This document shows, in pieces, positions 11,485-23,465 of a stretch of DNA of 64,000 bases. The translations under genes and the position numbers were made by a program. The notes below the pieces were generated by a model. That model saw only the letters and a list, made by a program, of their open reading frames with translations. It was not told where the DNA came from and did not search any database. Origin of the DNA: Jimgerdemannia flammicorona (Eukaryota; Mucoromycota; Endogonomycetes; Endogonales; Endogonaceae); assembly GCA_003990745.1 (NCBI GenBank), contig RBNI01000005.1:1-64000 (forward strand). Direction: 5' to 3'. The number at the start of each line of letters is the position of its first letter. The first letter of the stretch is position 1.

Positions 11485-13037
11485 TGTAACAGTGACTCCA
11501 GAATGATGATATCAGTACAGAAGACAGCCTTTCCTTACAAGCCACCAGATCAGAGCACAAGAAGATCATATGGCATAAAAGATGAGCAATGATGACTAAC
11601 TGTGAGTCATTATGACCACAGTATGGATATCTTGAGAAATATAAAAAAAGAATCAAGAAACTGCAGTAGCAGCAACCAACAAGACCCACCAATCCCAAAA
11701 TAGCTCAAAGACTTACCACAAATAAAATGCCTGCTGTTTGTCAAACCTCAAGGTCAAGGAATTACCAAGACATCTCAGTTGAAGAAAGGATATTTCAAGA
11801 CATCAGAAGAGCTATGAGGACCTACACAAGAAGGACTCCTAGTGTCAACCTGGATACTAGTGACCTTTATCATTATATCCTCTACTACTGTGAAATAGAA
11901 ATAAGGATCAATATTGCTACTGAATGTCTCCAAATGTGGTAGGAGTATGAAATAAGAAATCTCCTCTGCTAGGAGTTCCCACAGGCCAGCCCCCAGGAGT
12001 TACAAGATGCTACTCCCATGGATATATGTGAAGCAAGGATAGCTAAGAAGATCCATCAGATCTTTAGGCATGCACCATGGTCGATCCCCAACTTAGAGTA
12101 TGTTAGAGTCTCAGACTTCAGAGACCTGTCTGCCCACCGTATCAATACACTAGAAGCCAGAGTGGCTACAGAAGCCCAGTCCACTATCACTCTCAATAGT
12201 GATGAAGTAGAAGACTTCTGGTATTCCATCCTACAGAACAACCCAGACCAATTCCTGCAAGGATTGATCTCAGTATTCTAAGGCCCAAACATTCAGGTTA
12301 GACTCTCCAAGACTCCACATTTGTTTTCTATTTTGTGGAAGAGAATTTCATAGATTGGAGAGCTCCCAATTTCTCTACCAAACATAATGACATTATCAGC
12401 AATAATGTCATCCTGTATGACATATGCAAAATACATAACCTATGTGATGAGATGGATAAGACATTCATAAATCTCATCTCTTTTGAAGACATCCTGACCT
12501 CTGATGAGAATGAAGCCCCTATGGTCTTAAACATTCTGCTCTAAGTCTCTTGATTATACTGAATAATGCCAGCACTCTTTTTCTGTGTAATAGCTATTCC
12601 ACTACTGGCATTCTGATGTGACTCAGAATTATTTCAGTGCTATTTTCCTATATTACTGAAATTATACTAGTATCCTGAACCTATGCAACCATCAGTGCCG
12701 ACACTGGAACTTAGCAGTTTTTTCTATCCCAGAATTTTGTTTTAGTTATTGGAATTTATATTTAGCTTTATATCTTAGCAACTATTGAATTATATTTTGT
12801 ATAAATACCCCTCTTATTTCCTTTGGAATAAAGTCAGTTCCAGTTCACTTACACATAATCTCTTACAAGCAATCTAAGAGATAACAAGACAGTTTAAAGA
12901 TAAGAAGTTTGAGGACTATAAGACCTTGAGAAGACACTCCAATAAGAACTTGCTTATAACAAACTTGAGTTAGTCTAAGAGATACACCTTGAAGAGAATC
13001 TGATGTATTTGAAGGACTCAGCAATCACTACATGACA
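11485..13037 (+). repeat. 3' LTR of element A
   Basis: Direct repeat of 4235-5785, with TGTAACAG at the start and TGACA at the end. It carries TATAAATA at 12800-12807 and AATAAA at 12827-12832 like the 5' copy. Confidence 0.9.
11727..12544 (+). pseudogene. U3-encoded ORF, 3' LTR copy
   Basis: Same protein as 4472-5292. Here the open stretches are 11727-11942, 12018-12281 and 12335-12544; the first two are in one frame separated by TAG stops, and the third is shifted by a one-base deletion near 12305 relative to the 5' copy. The best preserved part (12018-12281) has no stop in 87 codons. No known domain was recognised; DNA- or protein-binding roles are guesses. Confidence 0.6.
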
Positions 13038-13041
13038 ATAC
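13038..13041. repeat. Target-site duplication of element A, right
   Basis: ATAC following the 3' LTR, matching 4231-4234. Confidence 0.75.
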
Positions 13042-13990
13042 ATATAAGAATAGCTCCTAGTCTAATTTAGCTTATATCTATCTGTAAGATGAACTCTTAA
13101 AACTAGTCAGATCTTCTCAAGATGAGTATTTGGGTCAAACAGATCTTGAGATATTCAAATGCTTATTATTACCTATTAGTCCATTGGAATTTAGTATTTT
13201 TTTTAAATAATTTATAGATAGGGCTTGCAATGTTGAAGAATCTTTTAATCAACCTCCTGTAATAGATATCAAGTCTTATGAAGGCTTGAGCTTCAGTAAC
13301 TGTAGTGGGTCTTGGATAGACTTCAACTACTTGAATCTTAATAGAGTTTATATAGATTCTATTTTAATTGATAATATATCTCAGATAAAAGATCTTGATT
13401 ATACTGACTTATACTTCTTTAGCTTGATAAATAGATCATAATCTCTTAGTTTTGAAGAGATTCAGTAAATATGATTCAGATATTTCTTGACTGTCTTCTA
13501 GTAAATAACTATATTATCTATATAGACCATTATCTATTTTTCTATATCTTTTTGAAAGATCTTATTTAACATTCTTTGGAAACTTACTAAAGTATTGTAC
13601 ATTCTAAATAATATTCACAGATAGACATAGGTTCTATCTGGGATGATAAAAACTGACTTTTCTCTAGTAAGGCTGATTTGATAGAATTCTGAGTATAAAT
13701 CCAATATAGTATTATTGTATTTTATCTTCTAATATTATCAAGATGTTACTGATGAAGGGTAGTAGTTGGTAATTCTTCTTGGTGACTTCTTTTAGATTTC
13801 TGTAGTCTGTCCAGAGCCTTGGAGTAAATTCTCCTAACTTACTTTCTTTTTTTGAGACTAGTACAATTGGTGAAGACCAGGGGCTGATGGTCTCCTTAAT
13901 GATACTGACTTCTTCTATCTGCTTGATTTCCTTCCTGAGCTATTCATAATATGCTAGTGAGATTGGTCTTATCTTTTAATAGATTGGCTT
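13038..13990 (-). pseudogene. Gypsy element B, reverse transcriptase (decayed)
   Basis: Minus-strand reading shows the RT start (ISPWSSPIVL near 13890, then PRLWTDYRNL near 13810) and, after long decay, the thumb (KFQWT, LILRRSD near 13100-13180). It ends at the start of RNase H and continues at 4234 downwards. C-to-T and G-to-A type decay has removed most GC from the sequence. Confidence 0.8.
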
Positions 13991-14169
13991 AGTGTCTTCT
14001 ATATCTATATATATTATAATAATAGTATAGTATCTTTCTTTTGATATTCTTGAAATCAGTAGCAAGAATATTCTCAAATTTATGCAATAGCTTCTTGAGT
14101 TCCTTTTTGAATAAAAATTCATTTTCTATAGTATAGCTATGCTTGTCAATAATTTTCTCCTTTTTGTGG

Positions 14170-14645
14170 TCTAATTTAATAATCTTGGTACTGATGAAAA
14201 CTCCTCTTTCTGTAGATCCAAATCCTCTTCTTTCTCTTTCTATTTCCTCCAGCTTCTTGACTTTTAAAATCTTGAGTTATACATAGCATCAGAAAGATCA
14301 GTATTTATACAAATTAATTCTTTTTCTTAACTGCAAATAGAATTATAAGATTGTAGTTTCTGGTGATAAATAAGATTTCTATAATATAATTAAAATTGAT
14401 GACTCCTCCTTCAATTAAAATTTCACTCTTGGCTAGACTGCTTCTTATCTTAAGTACTTTAACATAGTCCTTGGGAATAGTTATTTCTAGTTCAGTTATA
14501 AGTAGAGTTATTGTCTGAGATTTGAGAATTATCTCCTTAACTATAGTAATATCTATTTCTACTGTATTTTCTGACTTATATTCTGGTAGAACTATATCAA
14601 GATAAATACTCTGAATCTTGATCTTAATTTTCTCTTTATCATCAC
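14170..14645 (-). pseudogene. dUTPase domain of element B (second copy)
   Basis: Upstream of the RT of element B on the same strand, dUTPase motif 2 (IRSSLAKSEI, about 14430-14450), motif 3 (GGVINFNY, 14386-14409) and motif 5 (GFGSTERG, 14202-14226) are readable in the expected order and spacing, although motif 4 is lost to frameshift and stop. The first motif-3 position is Asn, as in element A. The domain is therefore a regular part of this family. Confidence 0.78.
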
Positions 14646-14765
14646 TATCTTCTAGAAGGGCTGGCAGTTCATCCTCTTAGTCTTCCTTTTCTTACTACTT
14701 TTGTATTCTTTTCTTCTCTTTATAATGAATTTTGTAGATCTTAGTAATATATTGTTAGTACTTAT

Positions 14766-15921
14766 CTATTGTAATGATACTTTCAAAACTAGTGATATCA
14801 GAATACAGAATACTGCCCAGACTTTACAAGTTACCAGTTACCAATTATAACTCAACTATGACTTATCTTATCTATAAGATGATCTGCATCTGAACTCATA
14901 ATGACTCATAATGACCCCAGTAGTATACTACTCTAAATCAGATAACTCTACTCTCTAAATTAAAGAAAAAGATCCTTAAAATATAAAAGAAGCAATAAGA
15001 AGAAAATTATAAAACATTAAATAGAAGTCTTATCATGAAAACAAAATGCATACTATTTGCCAAACAGTAAGATCAAGGAGCCATCTAGACCCATTAGTTC
15101 AAGAATAAATATTCACTAATATCAAGAGGACTATGAGATTATATATAAGAAAGACCTTAAGTCTAAATCTCTATACAAGAGATCTCTACCACTATACCCT
15201 CAACTGCCATGAAATAGAGATAAGAATCACTACTACTACTGAGTGTCTTTAGATGTAATAAGAATCTGAAAAGAGATATTACCTCTACTAAGAATTCTCA
15301 CAAGCCAGCTCTCCAGAAATTGCAGATACTACTTACATAGATAGATATGAATAAAAATTGTCATCAGATATTTAGACATATACCCTGGGTCATTCTCAAT
15401 CTGAAACATGTCAAAGTCTCTGATATTCAAGAACTGACAAGCTGCTGTATAGACTATCTTAAAGAAATAATTACAGAAGAAGCCCAATCTACCATTATAG
15501 TTAAGAGTGATGAGATTTAAGACCTTTGGAACTCTATCCTAGAGGACAATCCAGACCAATTCATTCATAGTTTGATTGTAATATTTCAAGACCCTTCCTT
15601 GAGAGTTTGCTTCTCTCAGAATTCTACAGATGTTCCCTACTTTATGACATAACTATTGACTGGAGACCTCAAGAGCAGAATGACTACATGCCCTTTGATG
15701 ACATCATCAGCAATGACATCACCTCCCAAAACAACTTAGAGAATAATGGCAACCCACTTATTTTGCTGGAAGACAACATCAACAACTTCCTAGGGGAGCC
15801 TGCAGGCTTCCTTTCCTCACCCCCAGAGCCCCCCACTGACTTCAGCACAATTGTGGAGGATGCAGAAAATAATTTGGCCAGACCCCCTGAAGAGGAGGAT
15901 GAGGATGACATAATCCCCTGA
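14766..15921 (+). repeat. Diverged LTR (C) of the element A family, truncated
   Basis: Aligns by eye with the first 1.1 kb of the element A LTRs: GATATCAG plus ACAGAA near 14790, the GACTCATAATGAC block near 14910, AATATAAAAG near 14980, and the ATG of the U3 ORF at 15046. It stops abruptly at about 15921, where GC-richer element D begins, so the LTR is cut there. The left limit is approximate. Confidence 0.6.
15046..15921 (+). pseudogene. U3-encoded ORF, diverged copy C
   Basis: Starts ATGCATACTATTTGCC, matching the start of the U3 ORF in element A, then decays with many stops. The last 105 codons (15607-15921) are open and look coding: an IDWR plus DDIISN stretch aligned with element A, followed by an acidic, Pro-rich tail ending EEEDEDDIIP that the element A copies lack. 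End and start are in the same frame. Function unknown. Confidence 0.5.
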
Positions 15922-16094
15922 ACAAGTACGTTACCGCGGTCAACAATGCCAACAATGCAAGCAGCGCCACCAGCAAATTATGCCATTATCATCCGGATTC
16001 TTCCAGTTTCTGACGACCAACAGCGATCCCAACCAAGTTCAGATCCCAACCATCACCAATGCAAGCAGCAATCTAGTACGCGACCCAGTAGCCG

Positions 16095-17262
16095 ATGAAT
16101 ATGGACACCAGTGCAATCGATGGCCCTCTCCCGAAATACGCCCACCACCAAACGACGTCAAGTAACACGAGTAGCAGTGGTATCAACCATGAACCCATGG
16201 ATTTCTCCGCCCTAATCGGAGTCATCGCGCAGAGTATGCAGCAAATGAACCAACTCTCGCATCAGATCGCTAATTCCCTCGGCAACATCAGTAATGGCCC
16301 GCAAAAGGAAGTTAAGAACATCACCGCAAATGACAACTCTGCACTTTCAGTGGTAATGGAGCCGAGTTCCAGACATATTTCTCGACCGTCGAAACCGCGA
16401 TCACAGCCAAGACCTGCAAGGGTTCCAGTGCCGCTAAAGGACCAAGATTCAACGCGTCCGAAAGTATCATCGCCTATGGTTCTTCGCTCGATAAGTTTGT
16501 CGTCAAAAGCAAAGCCATCGTAAATGCCACCGCCTCCAGATTCACAGGAAATGTCGAGCTGATGGCCAGCAAGGGGCTCAGGGAAATGCTCTAAGAATGT
16601 TTCTGGTCGTCCCAGTTCATCAGCGAAGCCTTTGCAAAAGTCCGATCAATGAAATACGTACCCAGTACATAGTCAAATGAAGAATTCGTGGCGGTACTCG
16701 AAGGGTACATGATTACAATCGGAATGGGATACGCCCATGGGAATGCAGCTAGAAATCGATTCCACAGGCAATACTTGTTGGATATGCTCCCTGAGCAACC
16801 AGCCATGATCATAAAAGCCGAACAAGTCCCGGCTTCATGTATTCCAACGCAAGGAAAATAGCGATGGCTGTTTCAATTGTACCTTAGGGTAGGTCCATCG
16901 TATAATGCAAGCATATTCGAATAAGCAGAACAGCTCAGATTCCAACAGGCTTTCGGAGGCACAAGTATCAGACTCAAGGCAAATAGCAACAACAACGACT
17001 ACACGCACACCGACAACACATCAGCTAAACGAAGAAGAAATACGAGACCACAACGAACGGCTCGATGATTTCAGTCCCGAAAATTGGGAACAAACGGCAT
17101 CATGGAACAGCGACCCAGCTTCAGCGATCACATACACAGCTAGACAATCGCGGAAGCTGTAGCACTTGCTACAATTGTGGAAAACTAGGTCATTTCGCCG
17201 GAGAATGCCGCAGCCCGGACCAACAAAATAATAATGAGTTCATGCAACGAAATGGACCATGA
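16095..17262 (+). pseudogene. Gag-like protein of element D
   Basis: A Gag-type protein read in two frames. An N-terminal Ser/Thr/Asn-rich part with a Met/Gln-rich helix lies at 16190-16300. After a frame change near 16350 a capsid-like part follows (16345-16860) with TAA at 16591 and TAG at 16671. A Thr-rich linker comes next, then the CCHC zinc knuckle CYNCGKLGHFAGEC near 17168-17210. The knuckle is complete. Frameshifts and stops show that it is broken. It is probably from another gypsy lineage than elements A and B. Confidence 0.55.
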
Positions 17263-17278
17263 TGTTCAGTTCGCGTAG

Positions 17279-19375
17279 ATGAAGTACCGGTCAGCGACCT
17301 CGACAATTAATGTCATGTTGAACGCGCAAAGTACGATTATAAACTGGTGTCCAGTTGAACACGACGCCTGGTACCATCCGCGCGCCTTACAAATTCTTCA
17401 GTGCACCAACGGCGAGTGCCCACATCAGCACGCAATGGAGGTCGCAGCCTTACCACCACTGGAACGTCGAGAAAGGGCCCAGAAGGCACTAGCAGGGTAT
17501 CGGCGCGCAGGTGGCCAAGCTTGGAATAGGAACAAGAAGCAAGGATATAGCAGAAACAACGGCAGCAGCAACAACATTGACTCCGGCATAGGAAGCAACT
17601 TGAATTTAAGTCAGAAGGGACCCGGAGAATTTCAGTGGCCTGGAGACTGGGTCACAGCGCAGAAACGAGAGCAAACCTGTCAGGGACTGACCCTCCAGGA
17701 CCTCCAACAAGACCCGAAGCCGTCAAAACCGACAAATATCGAAGAGATGACCTTTGATAACCTCGCAAAGTAGAGTATGCAAATGCAATAGCAACTCCTC
17801 CAAGGCACCACGCCAGAGAAAGGCAAAACTACCAGAACTGATACCAGTACAAGGGCAATGAGGGATTTAATCCAGACCAGTCAAACGGTATGTCAGTCGA
17901 CATCTCGGCTCTCGGAAGTCGTGGTTTCCACCAAGCACTCCCACAGCTCAACGCGAGTGCAGCAGGTGCCCCAACAATCAACATTCAAGGATAACAACCC
18001 ACAGGAACAGGCCCGTTCATGCGAGCATACAATGAACAATTCTCGGTGGAATAGTTAACACGATCATTGTTCTTCCAAGTAGGAAACGCCACGAACCGGA
18101 GGACCATTCTAGGAAAAAAGCCGGAAGCGCCGAGAACGAACCCGGACCCGAATCCGCCCACAATGGAAAGATCCAATAGGACACACGAACTATCAAGGCT
18201 AGCAGCAACGGAACGAACAAGCCCGATGACACGACGCGCGAACGTTACCGAACCCCCACTGGACACCACTGAAGTATTGCAAGGGCTAATCAAAGAATAT
18301 GGTCACCTCACGACATTGGACCTGATCAACAAACGAGCAGAATACCAGAAGAGGAATGTAGCAGGAAGATACGACCAGTTAATAAAAAATCTGGGACGAA
18401 TGATAATAGCGTTCCACGAAGCCAGTAAAACCAGATCAACAAGCAACACCAACACCAGCAACTCAGCCACGACAACACGATCAGCAGCCACCGAATCCAC
18501 GTCCCTCGTACCTACCCACGCAGGCAGTTCCAGGGGAAGTCCGGACGAATGGGCGCTGTATGTCAAATATTTTTGTCGAAAGGATTTATTGACAATGAGA
18601 AACGATACACATCCATAAATGTCGCATGTCTGTTCAATTACATCTTCGGAGAAACAGACGCACTGTACCTTCTCGAAGGCATCCCTAATGTCATCAGACA
18701 CACCCCCAGACAAGGAGACCCCGGAACAATCTGGTTACCCTGTCCAAGCCGCCTTCGAAGAGATCACGATCTTTATTCAAGGAGTCAGGGAAATCGATAT
18801 AGGGCCAGTGTTTCTACTCCTGGAAGTCAACGAAGCCAATTTCCCGCATATTCAGGACAACAACACGGTGCTGTCGCGCGGACTAGCAGAAATGGAGCAT
18901 AGAAAGGCCACGATCAACTTCGACAAGAAAGAAATAAGGTTCCCGACAAAAATGAAAAGGTCCGCTACGTGTCAGATCTCGACGATGAGGGAATCGTTCA
19001 AGTCGTTACTACAAAACTCGAAAGAAACGGTTAAAACCACGGCCTACGCGGCCATCGTTACCCTCGTCATGACACAAGACCCAGACCCAATTATCACACC
19101 GGAAGCTTTCTTCGTGCTCTTCAAGGAACTTCCTGAAGAACCCGAGTTCCTCGAAAACTTATGGAAATGACGACGCGCCTTCTACTGAGAAGGACAGCCC
19201 TGGAAATTCATCAAGAGTTACGAGCACAGAGTGTACGTCACAGACGAGGCGTCAGTAGTCTGTAAACCAGAAAGAAATCTGACAAGGAAGCCATGGCGAT
19301 CCAGGCGCATCTGGACAAACTCGAAAAACTCAGAGTCATTGAGAAGGCACCAATAGGATAAACGAGCTCGTTGTC
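17279..19375 (+). pseudogene. Pol-side remnant of element D (protease-like to RT start)
   Basis: Three open stretches (17279-17773, 18067-18618, 18619-19170) with rich Gln/Asn/Thr content. Near 18890-18970 a protease C-terminal-like segment occurs (ATINFDKKEIRF followed by KMKRS), and at 19280-19360 a segment like the N-terminus of gypsy RT (AIQAHLDKLEKLRVIEKAP). The reading then hits TAA and the RT proper is missing. The identification rests on context and short similarities, so it is tentative. Confidence 0.4.
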
Positions 19376-19740
19376 ACAGATGAAGGATTCGAAGAAGAAA
19401 TTGAACGAATGATCGGCCTACAGGGATTGTCGGAAAGCGAACTACACGTAGTATTCGCCGGACACGGAGGTACGGGAGAAATCAAGGCCAAGCCAACAAC
19501 AACGCAAGCAGCGCCACCAGCAGTAGTGGTCAACAAGTGCCTGTGCAAATTACGCCATCATCGTCCGGATTCTTCCAGTTGCTGACGACCAACAGCAATC
19601 CCAACCAAGTTCAGACCCATAAAGCGATCGTTGATGGGAGGCCTTATAACAATCGGTTTGGACGAAAGCATGACTGTCACAAATCTGTGGGAGAGGGCTA
19701 TTGTGGTGTGCGACAGAGGGAGCACTTCATGCTGCAATGA

Positions 19741-20306
19741 GTGTAAAAAAAAAAAAAGAGTTCGTTGATAGTATTTGAGGAAGACCTAGTAGCAGATAGA
19801 ACTGGCTCAGTGACATTTGGATAAGGCTCTTGGAGGACGATTGACAGCAGAGAAACTATTAAACCCCTGTCTCGCTTTTAACCTATACCATCAGGTGGAG
19901 CCTTATTCATCCTGGAGTAAAGAATTAAATAAAATGCTAATGATGTCACACCAAGACTATGTTTGGGAAACGACATGGCTGGTGCGGATATGTTGTCTAA
20001 CTATAATAGGTGTTCTGTCGGATTTTAGCCATATATAGGCGGCCACTTTTTTAGTATGACTAAAAAAAAAAAGTGGTCATATCAATATGAGATCGAGCAT
20101 CACAAATTTATCCGATTACTGGGATTCCTCTAATTATTCTAATTGTGGTTAGCAATGACGATCAAACGCACACGATAACATGACAGCACGTCGAAAACAT
20201 CGACGTCGACATTCGCTTAAATACCCTGCTTCGTAATCCTTTGGTTTGCCTTGTCAGCTTTCGTACACTAAATTTGTTTTGACTCGTCAATCGCTCACTC
20301 CGTAAA
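19741..20306. other. Gene-poor spacer with an A/T inverted repeat
   Basis: No supported gene. At 20043-20077 CCACTTTTTTAGT is followed after a few bases by its near inverse ACTAAAA...AAGTGG, giving a short hairpin. Confidence 0.4.
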
Positions 20307-20576
20307 ATGCTCGCTCCATCGCATATCTCCAAGACAGTCTTGCCCGATGACGAAGACGGGCTTGGCTCGATTTGGATAACTGAGGCGACGGTTCCGGATC
20401 TCAATGAATGGTCGGTGGAAGCGAGAGCTGCATTACTTTCGCAGGAGGTATGTAATAAATTACCTCCAGTATTCCCTTTCCAATGCTTCAATGTAGCGAG
20501 ATCCCATGCAGCCCGCCGTCTATGTATTATGTTTCAGAGGGCGAAATCGCGCCTGCGAGAGAGCGCGAAAGGTTAA
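20307..20576 (+). CDS. Possible small spliced gene, hypothetical
   Basis: ATG at 20307 opens 47 codons that end at a good donor (GAG|GTATGT, intron 20448-20537, ending TTTCAG). Splicing keeps the frame and adds 12 codons to TAA at 20576, giving 59 aa rich in acidic residues and then basic ones. CpG content and codon use look like host genes rather than repeats. The last exon could instead be spliced onward to 20800. No known domain; low confidence. Confidence 0.3.
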   Translation: MLAPSHISKTVLPDDEDGLGSIWITEATVPDLNEWSVEARAALLSQEVCNKLPPVFPFQCFNVARSHAARRLCIMFQRAKSRLRESAKG

Positions 20577-20799
20577 TCCTCGCAGATGAGACCGTCCTAT
20601 TTAGGATACAGTTTAACATGAGAGAAAGGAAACTCAAGAGTAGCGTATAGCTGCTGTGCATTTTCAAGAGGAAGTCCGTACAAAAAATTTAAAAAAAAAA
20701 CGCACGAGGAAAATACATGGGTCATGATACATAATTTCACTCAGCTTACCTTAAAAATTTTGCCCCTCGAACTGACCAGAACCATATCGCAGTTCCACC

Positions 20800-21157
20800 A
20801 CTCTCTGCCGTTTTGTCCCGCCCTGAAGAGATCCTCACTTTCCTCGCATTCGAGCAACCGCCGGGTTCCAATGTCGACCCCCTCTTGACTACCAATGCCA
20901 CCTACTTGGATCCGGATCTCCAAGGCTACTTCGCCTCGGCCGACTTCGCCCGGTTGGAGCACGAACTCAATGGACACGGCATGCTTGAATTTGACGCTGA
21001 AGTTCGTAATCTCCGGTCGTTGCCCAACAATGAAGGATGGATCACTGCAGCCAAGCTCGCCGCCGTAGCCTTGCTGGACGTCGTTGTCGGCGGGTTATTG
21101 AGCGTCCGTGAGTCATTGGTGACGAACTATATGCCGCATGACGATACTGCGGGATAA
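20800..21157 (+). CDS. Possible 3' exon of a hypothetical gene
   Basis: An open frame preceded by a good acceptor (ATATCGCAG|TT at 20799) and ending at TAA 21157. It encodes about 118 residues with a soluble, moderately acidic composition (for example YLDPDLQGYFASADFARLEH). GC-rich third positions favour a real exon. It could be the 3' exon of the gene starting at 20307, with a long second intron, but the donor would be non-ideal (GTTAAT). No family recognised. Confidence 0.35.
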
Positions 21158-21667
21158 CGAATTCGCCGAGCCGGTTGATTACGTTCGAAATCGTTTGGGA
21201 TCGTGCATACGATTGTTATAATGTGTCAATTCTTGTAATAAATCACATGCAACAATCCCAACAGAAAATTTTTCTTCACATATGATACGCCCACAGCTGA
21301 TTTAACACTCGCGCTTATACCTTCGCGAACATTTGCATTTTAAAAATTTCCGTGAATACTTTCACTGTTATACATGACAACGTAAACAACTCCTAAACAA
21401 TTCGACTCCACGCGCCGGTGCCGTACGAGGAACAAGCACACGTTCATCGTGCGCCTTCGCCTTACAGGTGGTTTCGGCGTGTGAAACTATCGACGTCTTG
21501 ACATTAGTAATGGTCGCCGGGACGGATATTCCTTTCAAAAAGATGGAGATGCCGTTCTGGTGCAACATGCCCTGATACCAATTCGACTGATTTCGACTTT
21601 CAAGTCCCTCTGTTTAATGGATCACGCCCATATGACTCACGTAACCACCATGGCTAGCCTTTAGGGG

Positions 21668-21714
<47 letters not shown>
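21668..21714. repeat. T27-A20 palindrome
   Basis: A run of T directly followed by a run of A, then GA-rich tract. It can form a hairpin with no loop. Similar junctions occur at 23435-23464 and 23942-23982. Confidence 0.8.
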
Positions 21715-23434
21715 GAAAGAAAAAGAAAAAGAAAAAAGAAAAAGCTTTATGAAGTGAGGCGGTGATTGGCACTTGCACTACAGATTAGCGAAGAATCCCG
21801 CGAAAACATGCTTCAAAACAAACGTATTGAGCATCGATAACATGAAAAGTTACATTTTGTAACGCTCTGCATCTCCGTTAACCAACCTTTGAGGTAGCAT
21901 TATCAATACATTGTCACACTCAAGGCGTACGTGCCCAGAAAATGCAGATTCTGTGACGGAAACTTAAGTGCTGTGAACTGTTCTGTGAACAAATCCACGG
22001 TACGGACATATGCGCCGTGGCGCGCATGCTATTCCGTATGTCCGAGCAGTCGACGGAGATAACCTTTCCGTATATCCTTCCTCCTTTATAGTTAGCCAAA
22101 TTGTACGGACCCGTAGAGGCCGTAAAGACCCTACGAGAAATGACTATAAATCGCTGTGCATCCTTACCGACAGCTCTGACATACACATGATATTGAGGAA
22201 TATTGCAGCAATCCGGATACCGACGACGTGTGGCAGTGAATCAGTTCGCCGTAGACTAACTCAACAGGGATAGATGTATGTAGGGAGGTGGGAAGGTGCG
22301 AAACATGATGTTGCTAATTACTATGTTGCAAACCAAACGAAGTAATCGAGTCGAGGCGTATGGGCGGTTACACAAGATTTGACCCGTACCTCCAAGGGCC
22401 GAGTTTTAGGATTCAATAAAAGCCATTGAAAGTAAAATATATGCCCGATATCACTTTCCTTTGATAGATAACAAGTTCCGCGAGAATTTCCTTTCGCCGA
22501 GGTTAGATATTTTTGCATTCATTATTTTTATTTATTTAATAGTCGCTTCTATTCACTCACACAACCATCCTAATATTGGCTTTCTCAAACGTTTTTGTGT
22601 TCATCCTTCACCGGTCCCCCGAAAAACTGGTACATGTATACTTCGGAATTAAATCTATAAGGGCTTAAACATGACCTCTCCACAAATATCGATCGTCTTT
22701 TTTGGTTGAAGGGGAGAATAATTTATATTTGATTTCTTGTGGGTGTCCGCAACCGTTGCCTTTCTCGATGGCGTTACCACCAAATAGCGAGTCGTTGGTG
22801 GTGAATAACTTGCCGTGCGAGTAGCAGATTCGTCGGATTCTCTGAGTGGAGTCTATGTCCATCCGTTGTCGCGGGTTGTCCTTGATATTGATTGTTTATA
22901 TACCGATTGGGTGTTCTGTGCTATTAAATATTACTTTCACACTCATCATTTTTTTTTTTTTTTTTTTAATAAACATACGGAGCGAATAAAGCGATGTCAA
23001 CGACCTCGATGCTCAGATGTGCTGTTATGTAGTAATGATACAATTGAACTTGCGCCAACTCCCGATACCGTTGCGGTTTTTTCCTCAATTCGCGTCGTAG
23101 TAGATACCCGTCTTTCGCGAAGGCAAAAAGTTCAATAAATTTAACGGGTTAGTGTGTGCTACGTACTCTTATATTGAGTCAATTTCAGGCGCAGTCGGGT
23201 AAAGATCTGAGATTTACAGAATGCTTTTTGGATAGAATTCGACTTAAAATTTTGATTAAGTGCATTATCAAGGCAATCGCCAAGACTGAAAGGTATTTAG
23301 TGTAGCATGTTTGGCTGTTATTTGAAGTTGATATTCCCTTTTTTCATGCCAACGGTGTGCTTTAGCTATAGATGATAATTTGATATCTGTGACACGAACA
23401 AATTTCACACTTTGGTGCTAGCGTGAGAACGTGA

Positions 23435-23464
<30 letters not shown>
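23435..23464. repeat. T18-A12 palindrome
   Basis: A T run directly followed by an A run, same design as at 21668. Confidence 0.8.

Positions 23465-23465
<1 letters not shown>

Larger units (their letters stand above)
4235..13037 (+). mobile_element. Ty3/gypsy LTR retrotransposon A with dUTPase domain
   Basis: An 8.8-kb element with two 1.55-kb direct repeats (LTRs), a purine tract directly before the 3' LTR, and internal domains in the order Gag with CCHC knuckle, aspartic protease, dUTPase, reverse transcriptase, RNase H, integrase. RT before integrase defines the Ty3/gypsy order. The coding region holds many stops (TAA, TAG and TGA) and at least two frame changes, so the copy cannot encode its proteins intact. 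The unusual points are the dUTPase between protease and RT, and an ORF inside the LTR. The LTRs differ mostly by transitions (about 13 in the first 185 aligned bases), so the insertion is not recent or has been mutated after insertion. Confidence 0.92.
15922..19740 (+). mobile_element. Truncated gag-pol retroelement D
   Basis: Base use changes sharply at 15922: CpG is common again and the AT bias ends. The region reads as a Gag with zinc knuckle, a Gln/Asn/Thr-rich middle, a protease-like stretch and the first residues of an RT, then breaks off. A block of about 110 bases at 15948-16045 recurs as a direct repeat at 19498-19615. It could be a terminal repeat, or the beginning of a second, truncated copy. 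No LTR pair of normal size was seen. Confidence 0.55.
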
